From Bacteroidaceae bacterium (GTDB taxonomy: Bacteria; Bacteroidota; Bacteroidia; Bacteroidales; Bacteroidaceae), in assembly GCA_017933995.1 (NCBI GenBank), contig JAGBKI010000033.1:1-64000 (forward strand): DNA of 64,000 nt, written 5' to 3'. The notes beneath the pieces were generated by a model. That model was not told the DNA's origin. It saw only the letters and a program-made list of their open reading frames with translations, and made no database searches. Position numbers and translations under genes: made by a program. Shown here in pieces: positions 51,965-59,716 of the stretch (position 1 is the stretch's first letter; every line of letters starts with the position of its first letter).

Positions 51965-52209
51965 TAATTAAAAGGTAAAAATTAAAAGTTGAGTTTGGCA
52001 CTGCCCCCGTGGTTTTAACCACAAAACACACAAAGGGCTACGCCAGCCAAAACACACAAAGGGCTACGCCTGTCAAAACACACTAAAGGCTACGTCCCCG
52101 CCCCCCGCGAAGCAATTTGTGTCCTTAGAGGCAATTTGTGCCTTTTGTGGTTAGAACACCGCTGCGAACGGTAACCCAACTTTTACTTTTTAATTTTTAT
52201 TTTTTACTT
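51965..52209. repeat. Nested intergenic inverted oligomer-repeat elements
   Basis: Outer arms of the 'aaaaagt...gttgagtt' type (51965-51996 and 52171-52209) enclose a second inverted pair: 'ttaaccacaaaacacacaaag' with repeats of 'aaaacacacaaagggctacgcc' on the left, and 'caatttgtgtcc...caatttgtgccttttgtggtta' on the right. One element appears to sit inside another. Confidence 0.85.
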
Positions 52210-52217
52210 AAAAAGTC

Positions 52218-53099
52218 ATGCACAAATCCGGCTTCGTAAACATCGTCGGCAACCCCAACGTGGGCAAGTCCACGCTGATGAACCTGCTCGTCGGCGAGCG
52301 CATCAGCATCGCCACGTTCAAGGCGCAGACCACACGCCACCGCATTATGGGCATCGTCAATACCGACGACGCGCAAATCGTCCTGAGCGACACGCCCGGC
52401 GTGCTGAAACCCGCCTACAAACTGCAGGAGTCAATGCTGCAGTTCTCCGAAAGCGCGCTGCAGGACGCCGACGTGCTGCTCTACGTCACCGACGTGGTCG
52501 AAGAGCCGGAAAAGAACGCCGACTTCCTCGCCAAGGTGCAGCGGATGGACGTGCCCGTGCTGCTGGTCATCAACAAGATTGACCTCAGCGACCAGGCCGC
52601 CGTCGCCGCCCTCATCGAACGCTGGCAGGCCCTGCTGCCGCGCGCCGAGGTCTACCCCATCAGCGCCAAGGCGCGCTTCGGCCACCAGGCCATCCTCAGC
52701 CGCATCAAGGAACTGCTGCCCGAAAGCCCCCCCTACTTCGGCAAAGACCAGTGGACCGACAAGCCAGCACGCTTCTTCGTCAGCGAAATCATCCGCGAGA
52801 AAATCCTGCTCTACTACGACAAGGAGATTCCCTACGCCGTGCAGGTCGTCGTCGAGGAGTTCCACGAGCAGGAGGCGCGCATCGACATCCGCGCCGTCAT
52901 CTACGTCGAGCGCGAGAGCCAGAAAGGCATCCTCATCGGCCACCGGGGCGTCGCCCTGAAGCGCACCGGCATCGAGTCGCGCCGCGCCCTCGAACGCTTC
53001 TTCGGAAAGCGCATCAACCTGGAGACCTACGTCAAGGTCGACAAGGACTGGCGCAACAGTGACCGCGAACTCCGCAACTTCGGGTACAGTCCCGAATAG
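52218..53099 (+). CDS. era: GTPase Era
   Basis: Ras-like GTPase plus C-terminal KH RNA-binding domain, needed for 16S rRNA maturation and 30S assembly. G1 'GNPNVGKST' (11-19), G3 'DTPGV', G4 'NKID', G5 'ISAK'; the KH domain has 'ILIGHRGVALKRTGIESRRALERFFGKRINLETYVKV'. 293 aa. Followed by der, a usual Bacteroidetes pairing. Confidence 0.97.
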   Translation: MHKSGFVNIVGNPNVGKSTLMNLLVGERISIATFKAQTTRHRIMGIVNTDDAQIVLSDTPGVLKPAYKLQESMLQFSESALQDADVLLYVTDVVEEPEKNADFLAKVQRMDVPVLLVINKIDLSDQAAVAALIERWQALLPRAEVYPISAKARFGHQAILSRIKELLPESPPYFGKDQWTDKPARFFVSEIIREKILLYYDKEIPYAVQVVVEEFHEQEARIDIRAVIYVERESQKGILIGHRGVALKRTGIESRRALERFFGKRINLETYVKVDKDWRNSDRELRNFGYSPE

Positions 53100-53104
53100 G
53101 AGCC

Positions 53105-53249
53105 AGGTTTAAGAGGTTTAACGGGTTTAAGAGGTTTAATCCGTCCGGCACGCAACTCCCCCGTAAGCCCAACAACCCCATTAAGCCCATCCCCCGTCCC
53201 CGTCCCGAACGGCGTTAAACCTCTTAAACCTTTTCAACCCCTTAAACCT
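53105..53249. repeat. Intergenic inverted oligomer-repeat element ('gaggtttaa' type)
   Basis: The left arm is 'ggtttaagaggtttaacggg' repeated as 'tttaagaggtttaa'. The right arm is 'gttaaacctcttaaacc' then 'cttaaacct'. The core holds 'taagcccaacaaccccattaagccc'. Confidence 0.85.
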
Positions 53250-53257
53250 TAGTAAAA

Positions 53258-54571
53258 ATGAACCTCGTAGCAATAGTAGGCCGCCCCAACGTGGGCAAGA
53301 GCACCCTCTTCAACCGCCTCATCGGGCAGCGGCAGGCCATCGTCAGCGACGTGGCCGGCACCACCCGCGACCGCCAGTACGGCAAGGCCGAATGGACAGG
53401 GCGTGAGTTCAGCGTGGTCGACACCGGCGGATGGGTCGTCAAGTCCGACGACGTCTTCGAAGAGGAGATACGCAAGCAGGTCGCCCTCGCCACCGAGGAG
53501 GCCGACCTCGTGCTCTTCCTCGTCGACGTCAAGACCGGCGTCACCGACCTCGACCAGCAGGTGGCCGCCATCCTGCGCCGCACCGGCGCCAAGGTGATGC
53601 TCTGCGCCAACAAGTGCGACGACAACATGAGCCGCTACGCCGCCGCCGAATTCTACAGCCTCGGCCTCGGCGACCCCTACCCCATCAGCGCAGCCACCGG
53701 CGGGGGTACAGGCGACTTCCTCGACGAAGTGCTGCGCCGCCTCGGCCCCGAGACGAAGGCCGACGACATCGACGAAAACATCCCGCGCATCAGCGTCGTG
53801 GGACGCCCCAACGCCGGCAAGAGCAGCCTCATCAACGCCTTCATCGGCGAGGAGCGCAACATCGTCACCGACCGCGCAGGCACCACACGCGACAGCATCC
53901 TGACGCGCTACGACAAGTTCGGCTTCGACTTCTACCTCGTCGACACCGCCGGTATACGCCGCAAGAACAAAGTCACCGAAGACCTGGAGTTCTACAGCGT
54001 GATGCGCGCCATCCGAGCCATCGAGAACAGCGACGTCTGCGTACTGCTCATCGACGCCACGCGCGGCATCGAGGCCCAGGACCTCAACATCGTCAGCATC
54101 ATCCAGCGCAACAACAAGGCGCTCGTCGTCGCCGTGAACAAGTGGGACATCGCCCACGACAAGTCGCAGGAGAGCATACGCTACTTCGAGGACACCATAC
54201 GCCAGCGCCTCGCCCCCTTCACCGACTTCCCCGTCATCTTCGTCAGCGCGCTCACCAAGCAGCGCATCTACCGCGTGCTGGAAACCGCCAAGAACGTCTA
54301 CCTCAACAAGAAGCGCCGCGTCTCCACCTCCAAACTCAACGAGGAGATGCTGCCCCTCATCGAAGCCTACCCACCCCCCTCCATCAAGGGCAAGTACATC
54401 AAGATAAAATACTGCTCGCAGGTGCCCGACACGCAGATACCCACCTTCATCTTCTACGCCAACCTCCCGCAGTACGTCCGCGACCCCTACAAGCGTTTCC
54501 TCGAAAACAAGATACGCGAGAAGTGGGACTTCAACGGCACACCCATCAACATCTTCTTCCGCAAGAAATAA
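53258..54571 (+). CDS. der: Ribosome-associated GTPase Der (EngA)
   Basis: Two tandem GTPase domains, each with a P-loop ('[12 protein letters not shown]' near the start, '[12 protein letters not shown]' near residue 180), and a C-terminal KH-like domain ('[22 protein letters not shown]'). Required for 50S subunit assembly. 437 aa, normal. It ends 17 bp before the next gene. Confidence 0.97.
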   Translation: MNLVAIVGRPNVGKSTLFNRLIGQRQAIVSDVAGTTRDRQYGKAEWTGREFSVVDTGGWVVKSDDVFEEEIRKQVALATEEADLVLFLVDVKTGVTDLDQQVAAILRRTGAKVMLCANKCDDNMSRYAAAEFYSLGLGDPYPISAATGGGTGDFLDEVLRRLGPETKADDIDENIPRISVVGRPNAGKSSLINAFIGEERNIVTDRAGTTRDSILTRYDKFGFDFYLVDTAGIRRKNKVTEDLEFYSVMRAIRAIENSDVCVLLIDATRGIEAQDLNIVSIIQRNNKALVVAVNKWDIAHDKSQESIRYFEDTIRQRLAPFTDFPVIFVSALTKQRIYRVLETAKNVYLNKKRRVSTSKLNEEMLPLIEAYPPPSIKGKYIKIKYCSQVPDTQIPTFIFYANLPQYVRDPYKRFLENKIREKWDFNGTPINIFFRKK

Positions 54572-54587
54572 GCAAGAACCAAGCCGC

Positions 54588-55670
54588 ATGAAACGCATTC
54601 TTATCATCGTCGCCCTGCTTATCGTCGGAACGGTCAGCTGGGCGAACGTCCCTGTCTATGTATGGATGGGGTGGAACGACGAAAGCAACGCCCAAACGCT
54701 ACAATCGGAATTTGTGGCCTTGAAATCGCACGGCATCACAGGCGTATGCTTCAACGCAGGCTTCGACCGCGAACGGATAGCCGTCGCAGCCGCCGCAGCA
54801 AAGCGCGCCGGGCTGGAATACCACGCCTGGATTCCCTGTATGCTGCAAAGCGGGAAGCCTACCGAGTGGTATGCTGTGAACCGCCTCGGTGTGCGCGCCT
54901 GCTACGCCCCGGCCTACGTGGACTACTACACATGTCTCGACCCGCACAACCCCGAAGTGCGCGAATGGCTCACGGAGCAATACGCCGCCGTGGCCGACAT
55001 TGACGGGGTGGACTTTGTACAGCTTGACTACATTCGCTATGTGGACGTGATTCTGGCGCGCGGTCTGTGGGATAAATACGGCCTCGTGATGAACGAGGAA
55101 TATCCGCCCGCCGACTATTGCTATTGTGACGAATGTACGTCCGACTTCAAAGCGCAGACAGGCATCGATATCCGCCGCATTGGCGACCCCACGAAAGTAA
55201 AGGCATGGGCCGAGTTTCGTCAGAACGTCATTACGAGCCTTGTAAACAAAATCGCCGCCGCCGTCCACGCCCACGGCAAGAAAATCAGCGCCGACGTCTT
55301 CCCCGGTCCCCGAAGCCATGCGGAGTGGATGGTGCGCCAGCGGTGGGACAAATGGGAACTGGACGCCGTCTTCCCGATGAACTACAACGACTTCTACCTG
55401 AAGCCCGCCAGCTGGGTGGGCAAAGTCACAAGTGAGGAAGTGCGCAGCGTAAAGGGTAATTTTCCCGTTTACAGTGGCTTGTTCATTTGTCGGGACTGGC
55501 GCACGAAAGCCTCCATCACCGACCCTGAAGGATGGGGACTGAATCCGCAGGAACTTCAAGACGCCGTGCGCCGTTCCCTCAAGGCTGGTGCCCATGGTGT
55601 CTGCCTTTTCAGCACCACAAGCATGACCGACGAGCACTGGCAAGCCCTGCGCGAAGTCATACAGGAATAG
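54588..55670 (+). CDS. Exported GHL10-like glycoside hydrolase family protein
   Basis: Signal peptide (MKRILIIVALLIVGTVSWA), then a TIM-barrel pattern: 'VWMGWNDESNAQTLQSEFVALKSHGITGVCFNAGF', 'LDPHNPEVREWLTEQYAAVADIDGVDFVQLDYIRY' (likely catalytic-region Asp), 'KISADVFPG', 'DAVFPMNYNDFY'. This matches the hypothetical glycosyl hydrolase family GHL10 (DUF187-like). Substrate unknown, probably periplasmic glycan. It directly follows der, but its exported nature suggests an unrelated role. 360 aa. Confidence 0.8.
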   Translation: MKRILIIVALLIVGTVSWANVPVYVWMGWNDESNAQTLQSEFVALKSHGITGVCFNAGFDRERIAVAAAAAKRAGLEYHAWIPCMLQSGKPTEWYAVNRLGVRACYAPAYVDYYTCLDPHNPEVREWLTEQYAAVADIDGVDFVQLDYIRYVDVILARGLWDKYGLVMNEEYPPADYCYCDECTSDFKAQTGIDIRRIGDPTKVKAWAEFRQNVITSLVNKIAAAVHAHGKKISADVFPGPRSHAEWMVRQRWDKWELDAVFPMNYNDFYLKPASWVGKVTSEEVRSVKGNFPVYSGLFICRDWRTKASITDPEGWGLNPQELQDAVRRSLKAGAHGVCLFSTTSMTDEHWQALREVIQE

Positions 55671-55699
55671 AGAAATTCCCGCCAGCAAGAATCCAACAC

Positions 55700-55735
55700 G
55701 CGCCTCGAGTAACCTGAATGGTTATCCGAGGCGCC
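55700..55735 (+). terminator. Hairpin after the GHL10-like gene
   Basis: gcgcctcgagtaacc / ggttatccgaggcgc with a small loop. No long T run follows. Confidence 0.6.
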
Positions 55736-56336
55736 GTCCTTTATGGTAGGATGAAGAAGGGGGTATTACACGTGCGGGTGGAACGAGTCCACGCATGTGG
55801 GAATAATTTGCTATGCGGCTGCGTAGCAGCAAAGGAAGACTTGGAACAAACGGTTACGGAATTTGGTTTTTATTGTTTCCGGGCTTGAACTTAACGGCGA
55901 ACTACAAGAAAAGCCTTTGCTGCACTTGCTCCTTTGCCCACGCTATTCTGTCTTTGCACCGTGAATCGCGCAGCCTGTAGCGGCGGGCGGGATTCAGGAC
56001 ATACTGAAAAGGACGTTTCCTGAACGTTTTCTTCTACATGCAAATCTCGCAAATTTGTCAGGAAGAGAAGAAACGCAACGACACGTCCGCGCCTAATTCA
56101 TATAATGCATCACAGTGGCTTCTCCCCTCTTTGGGAGAGTGCTGCCAATGTCGTGTTATATATAGGCGTGGGCTGCGCGTTGCTTATCCTCTTCCAAGGC
56201 AATGCGAGAGCCTGCATGTGGGATAAGCAGTAAGACAGACTCCCACGTCTTTTTTTGTACGCTCTTTCACCCAATCCTTTACTTCCACGCGCCGTTCTGG
56301 GGAGTTCGAACGGCTGTCTAACCTTCACAAACCGTT
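55736..56336. other. Non-coding stretch of about 600 bp
   Basis: Several short ORFs on both strands, none with domain character. A promoter-like 'ctgtctttgcaccg' is at about 55955. A 'ctcccctctttgggag' palindrome (56121-56136) and a duplicated 'gcatgtggga' word (55793 and 56213) are present. I tested for cobalamin and TPP riboswitch core motifs by eye and found none. Confidence 0.3.
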
Positions 56337-56570
56337 ATGAAGCAATTTGCTCTCCTGAAAGCCCTGCTTCCTGCGGCTCTGTCGCCACAGCCCAGAGGCG
56401 CACCCTTGTTTATTCCGACACAACGAGTGATGTCGGCAGTGACTATCGTATCCAAACGAAGCGGGTGCCCACATCATTCGTCCCGCATACGCATTGCACA
56501 GACAGTGTTATGGCACATAATGCGGGTTTGACCCCCAAAGATTTAATAACCATCAATTATCACAACGCTT
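56337..56570 (+). pseudogene. Possible remnant of a small exported protein gene, frameshifted in the signal peptide
   Basis: ATG 56337 starts MKQFALLKALLPA; in the -1 frame from that point the translation goes on as 'CGSVATAQ' and 'RRTLVYSDTTSDVG...', which together look like a complete signal peptide with an ATAQ cleavage site. Neither frame alone makes sense. The second frame runs into the next gene, so the 3' end is lost too. Speculative. Confidence 0.3.
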
Positions 56571-57653
56571 ATGAAAAATATATTTGCACTGCTCGCCATG
56601 CTAACCCTCGCCCTTCCCTACGCTTCGGCACAAGATGACGATGCGCTATTGGGCGGAAAGTGGTACTTCGGCCTCGGCGAGGGACTGCGCTGGGGCGGCA
56701 TGCACTTCACCGACATCGATGGCACCGTATTCCCCAATGAGGACAACCTGCCCGCGCAGCCCGTCTTCTCATTCTTCGTGGAGCGCAACTTCGGTGCGAA
56801 AGGGCAGTTTGGCCTGCGCCCCGAAATCACCTACGCTAAGCGTGGCGGCACCGTCAGCGGCATCTACAGCCGCGAGGAGGGCCTGTACGAGGCATTCGGC
56901 GTGAGCGACGTGCGCTACCGCCTGCGCGCCAACTACCTCGACCTGCGCGTGCCCCTCTTCTTCCGGTTCGGCAACCGCGCCAGCAAATTCCGCCCCTATG
57001 TCTTCGCCGGCCCCGTCATCGGCCTTGCTAAGAACGGCAGCATCCGCGCCGAGTGGGTCTACGACGGCGGCTTCTACGAAGGTGTGCGCATTGACGCCAC
57101 CAAGGCCAACCTCGCCTCCATCTACTTCGGCGGACTGGCCGGACTGGGTGTCAAATGGTTCTTCAACGCCGGGCGTCATCGCGCCTACCTCGGCGCCGAC
57201 GTGGCCTACGAGTTCGGTCTTAGCGACACCTACGGCAGCGATGAGAAGGACGGCAAGGAAGTGCGCACCGATATGATACGGCTCAAACAATATCCCGAAC
57301 CGCACAAGGTGCTATTCCTTAACACCACGCGCGCCTTCGTACTGTTCAAGGAAGCCGCACGGCGCAGCGGTGATAAGATTATCCCCGAAAACACGCTGCG
57401 CGAGTATATGAAAAACGCCGACTACTATCTCGGCTACAAACGCTCCTGCCGTTTCTACCGAATGACGAACGGCTATGTGGAGCGCGAACCAGGCGTAGCA
57501 GGGGAACAAGGCAAGCCCAAGACCAGCACCTACGGCACACTCGTCTTCGACTACGAGTTCCTTGCGGAGCGGTATGGCGTGAGCCTGACCACAAGCAGCG
57601 GCGGCTCACTCTATGAAGCGGAAGAAACCGCAGTACCCGCTGTCTTTTTGTAA
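56571..57653 (+). CDS. Chimeric protein: outer-membrane beta-barrel N-terminus joined to an unrelated C-terminus
   Basis: Residues 1-225 are an exported porin-like barrel (signal MKNIFALLAMLTLALPYASA; 'GQFGLRPEITYAKRGG', 'YLDLRVPLFFRFGN', 'FRPYVFAGPVIGLA', 'ASIYFGGLAGLGVKWFF'). From about 'DMIRLKQYPEPHK' the sequence changes character: 'FVLFKEAARRSGDKIIPENTLREYMKNADYYLGYKRSCRFYRM', 'TSTYGTLVFDYEFLAERYGVSL'. This soluble part reminds me of the C-terminal ends of Bacteroidetes island primase/VirE-type proteins (unverified). The stop lies 7 bp before an IS3 element. A functional barrel is doubtful because the last strands are replaced. Confidence 0.6.
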   Translation: MKNIFALLAMLTLALPYASAQDDDALLGGKWYFGLGEGLRWGGMHFTDIDGTVFPNEDNLPAQPVFSFFVERNFGAKGQFGLRPEITYAKRGGTVSGIYSREEGLYEAFGVSDVRYRLRANYLDLRVPLFFRFGNRASKFRPYVFAGPVIGLAKNGSIRAEWVYDGGFYEGVRIDATKANLASIYFGGLAGLGVKWFFNAGRHRAYLGADVAYEFGLSDTYGSDEKDGKEVRTDMIRLKQYPEPHKVLFLNTTRAFVLFKEAARRSGDKIIPENTLREYMKNADYYLGYKRSCRFYRMTNGYVEREPGVAGEQGKPKTSTYGTLVFDYEFLAERYGVSLTTSSGGSLYEAEETAVPAVFL

Positions 57654-57683
57654 ATAGGGTTGACACCAAAAATTCATTAATCA

Positions 57684-58049
57684 ATGAAACAGTCCCCCCT
57701 ATCCCCCTCTTTGGAGTCCTCCATCCAGACGGCTCAGCAGGATTATGAGATTTACCGTCTCTATCGTCTGGAACATCAATCCATGAAGTCCATCAGTGCA
57801 AAAATAGGGATTTCCGCCAGTAGCGTATGGAAAAGAATTCATACCTTTGAGGCGTCAAATCCGGAAATATCGATTCAGATGCAGCGACAAGGCAAGGATG
57901 TAACCCCCGACAAGCAGTTGCAGGCAGAGGTGTCCCGCCTACAGTCGGAACTGAAGCGCGAGAAGCTTCGCGCTGACTTCTACGAGGAGATGGTGGCCTT
58001 CGGCAAGGAGGTCTACGGCATCGACTTTAAAAAAGCTGGCACCAAGTAG
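57684..58049 (+). CDS. IS3-family transposase OrfA (HTH, leucine-zipper)
   Basis: 121 aa with an HTH ('MKSISAKIGISASSVWKRIHTFEA') that should bind the IS ends, then a heptad-rich helix ('LQAEVSRLQSELKREKLRADFYEEMVAFGKEVY') for dimerisation. The stop TAG at 58047 lies in a region where the -1 frame is open into orfB, so a fused OrfAB transposase is expected through frameshifting. Confidence 0.9.
   Translation: MKQSPLSPSLESSIQTAQQDYEIYRLYRLEHQSMKSISAKIGISASSVWKRIHTFEASNPEISIQMQRQGKDVTPDKQLQAEVSRLQSELKREKLRADFYEEMVAFGKEVYGIDFKKAGTK
58026..58035 (+). promoter_or_regulatory. Probable -1 frameshift site between orfA and orfB
   Basis: TTTAAAAAAG near the end of orfA. In the -1 frame after it the translation reads S-W-H-Q-V-V-S-R-L-H-T-R-D-V-N straight into OrfB without a stop. 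The zero-frame codons are TTT AAA AAA GCT, so slippage of AAA within the A6 run is needed, not the textbook A-AAA-AAG phasing. Confidence 0.65.
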
Positions 58050-58072
58050 TCAGTAGGCTTCACACTCGTGAC

Positions 58073-58984
58073 GTGAATACGTATCCCGTCAAGTCACAGT
58101 GTGAGCTGCTTGGTGTGTCAACCCAGGCCTACTACCAGCACGGTGAGAGCGCGCTGCGCAAGCTCGCCGAGGAAGCTTTCGTGCTGGAGTACGTCAGGCG
58201 CATCCGCTCTCGGGAACCCAGCATCGGCGGGAACAAGCTCTGGCGGATGTATCGCGATGAGTTCGGCGACGAGCACACCGTGGGCTACAACCGCTTCTAC
58301 GACATCATCGACAAGTACAAGCTGAAGGTGCGCGAGCGCAAGCGCCGCGTCCGTACCACGGACTCCGGCCACGACCTGCCGCTGTACCCCAACCTGGTGA
58401 AGGAGTTCATTCCCCTGTGCCCCAACCAACTGTGGGTGAGCGACATCACCTACATGGTCATCTGCCGCAACGCCCATACGGGCGAGTACGACTTCTGCTA
58501 CCTCTCCATCGTGACGGACTACTACACGAAGGAAATCATCGGCTGGTGCGTGGGTGAGACGCTGGAGGCCCGGTTCACCATCGAGGCCCTGCGCATGGCG
58601 CTGGAACGCCTCGACGGAGAGCCTGCCGCCGACCTCACCCACCACTCCGACCGCAGCGTCCAGTACGCCAGCTATGCCTACACCGACCTCTTGAAGGCCA
58701 ACAACATCCGCATCAGCATGACCGAGTGCGGCGACCCCAAGGACAACGCCGTGGCCGAGCGCGTGAACAACACCATCAAGAACGAGCTGCTGCTGGGCAT
58801 GACCTTCTTCTCCGTCAACGAGGTGCGCAGGGCCGTCAAGGCAACCGTGGACTTCTACAACAACGAGCGCCCGCACATGAGCCTGAACTGGCAGACACCC
58901 GCCCAGGCCGCCCTCTGCACGGGCGAGATAGAGAAGAAATGGGTCAGCTACAGGGAAAAAGCCATCCTGGATTTGGCCGCATGA
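58073..58984 (+). CDS. IS3-family transposase OrfB (DDE integrase core)
   Basis: 303 aa with the rve core: first Asp in 'NQLWVSDITYMV', second in 'THHSDRSVQYAS', Glu in 'DNAVAERVNNTIKNE' 35 residues later, then 'YNNERPHMSLNWQTPAQA'. All three catalytic residues are present. GTG 58073 is the only start in this frame, so OrfB is probably made mostly as OrfAB. Confidence 0.93.
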   Translation: MNTYPVKSQCELLGVSTQAYYQHGESALRKLAEEAFVLEYVRRIRSREPSIGGNKLWRMYRDEFGDEHTVGYNRFYDIIDKYKLKVRERKRRVRTTDSGHDLPLYPNLVKEFIPLCPNQLWVSDITYMVICRNAHTGEYDFCYLSIVTDYYTKEIIGWCVGETLEARFTIEALRMALERLDGEPAADLTHHSDRSVQYASYAYTDLLKANNIRISMTECGDPKDNAVAERVNNTIKNELLLGMTFFSVNEVRRAVKATVDFYNNERPHMSLNWQTPAQAALCTGEIEKKWVSYREKAILDLAA

Positions 58985-59188
58985 AGAATAAACCCCACCT
59001 TTGCGACGCCTCAGCAAGGATGTCCTGCAAAGGGGCAAGACTGGAACGGACGGCCGAGGCCCCCCCCTCCCCCTTGTTCCGAGATACAAGTATCAACATT
59101 AAAAGCAAATAACGCGAACTCGAGTCAACGTAAATTAAAACTAAGTATTAATCCTGTCAACACTTATCACAGATAAGGCGCTAAGTAG

Positions 59189-59272
59189 TCAACTAAAACC
59201 GTTAAACTACACGCTTCTCCTTCGGACGCTGCCAGCGAACCCGAATTGAAGGAGCAGGAACTGCCGTTCTAA
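59189..59272 (+). pseudogene. C-terminal gene fragment ending in -ELPF
   Basis: After the IS the plus strand reads 'KTVKLHASPSDAASEPELKEQELPF' then TAA, with no start codon. The acidic tail with LPF resembles the ends of replication or primase-type island proteins and SSB tips. It may be the original end of the gene whose upstream part forms the C-terminus of the chimera at 56571-57653, split by the IS3 insertion. Confidence 0.4.
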
Positions 59273-59307
59273 GATAATAAATGCTCGCGCACGCGCGAGA
59301 AAATACC

Positions 59308-59540
59308 CTACAACAAGGTACAACGTACTACAACATTAAGTATATGATTAAAAATCAAAGGAATAGAAGCCGATTTTTTGTTGTAGTTGTCCGAAAGGCA
59401 CTACAACACACTACAACATTTCTCCGTTTTTGGGGCTGTTGCTACAACATTTTGCACCGAATTACAACGGTTGTACCCCTTACAAAATCAGCAAAAGCCC
59501 TTTGTTTAGGGGATGTTGTACTGTGTTGTTGCTGTTGGAG
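59308..59540. repeat. Cluster of CTACAAC/GTTGTAG words in both orientations
   Basis: 'ctacaac' or a close variant occurs about seven times directly and 'gttgtag/gttgtac' about five times inverted in 230 bp, in AT-rich DNA with no gene. This density of one heptamer in both orientations suggests protein-binding sites, perhaps an origin, operator or recombination site of a mobile element. Confidence 0.65.
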
Positions 59541-59716
59541 CAAAAATCAATACGCGTGTGCGTGAGAGAACATAAAAAACATTGACTTCAGAAAAAAATA
59601 ATGAAAATCACTGCCAAAGTAAATACAAAAAACGTACAAAAGTTATGACATATCAATTTACGGACAAAATCCGTGGAGAGTCACTGATTTTGTCTGTAGA
59701 TTTATGCCGATGGATA
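59541..59716. other. AT-rich intergenic downstream of hipA
   Basis: No gene seen. 'gtgactctccacggattttgtc' style partial complementarity (acaaaatccgtggagagtc near 59667) is weak. Probably holds the 3' end of the hipBA transcript. Confidence 0.25.

Larger units (their letters stand above)
57661..59159 (+). mobile_element. Complete IS3-family insertion sequence (about 1.5 kb)
   Basis: Ends TGACACCAAAAATTCATTAAT (left) and, inverted, TGACAGGATTAATACTTAG (right) are imperfect terminal inverted repeats with the IS3-type 5'-TG...CA-3' termini. Inside are orfA (HTH) and orfB (DDE integrase) with a -1 relation. I see no clear target-site duplication. The boundaries are my reading of the repeats, plus or minus a few bases. 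Confidence 0.75.

Noticed and set aside
53249..54607. 452-aa ORF opposite der
   Set aside because: Antisense to a universally conserved GTPase.
55900..56300. Cobalamin or TPP riboswitch upstream of the barrel gene
   Set aside because: Searched by eye for the conserved core words; none found, and the downstream gene is a chimera.
57655..59165. Target-site duplication of the IS3 element
   Set aside because: Compared 3-5 bp flanks at several possible end positions; none match convincingly.
59281..59565. 94-aa plus-strand ORF in the CTACAAC-rich stretch
   Set aside because: Composition follows the repeated heptamers; no domain and no promoter.
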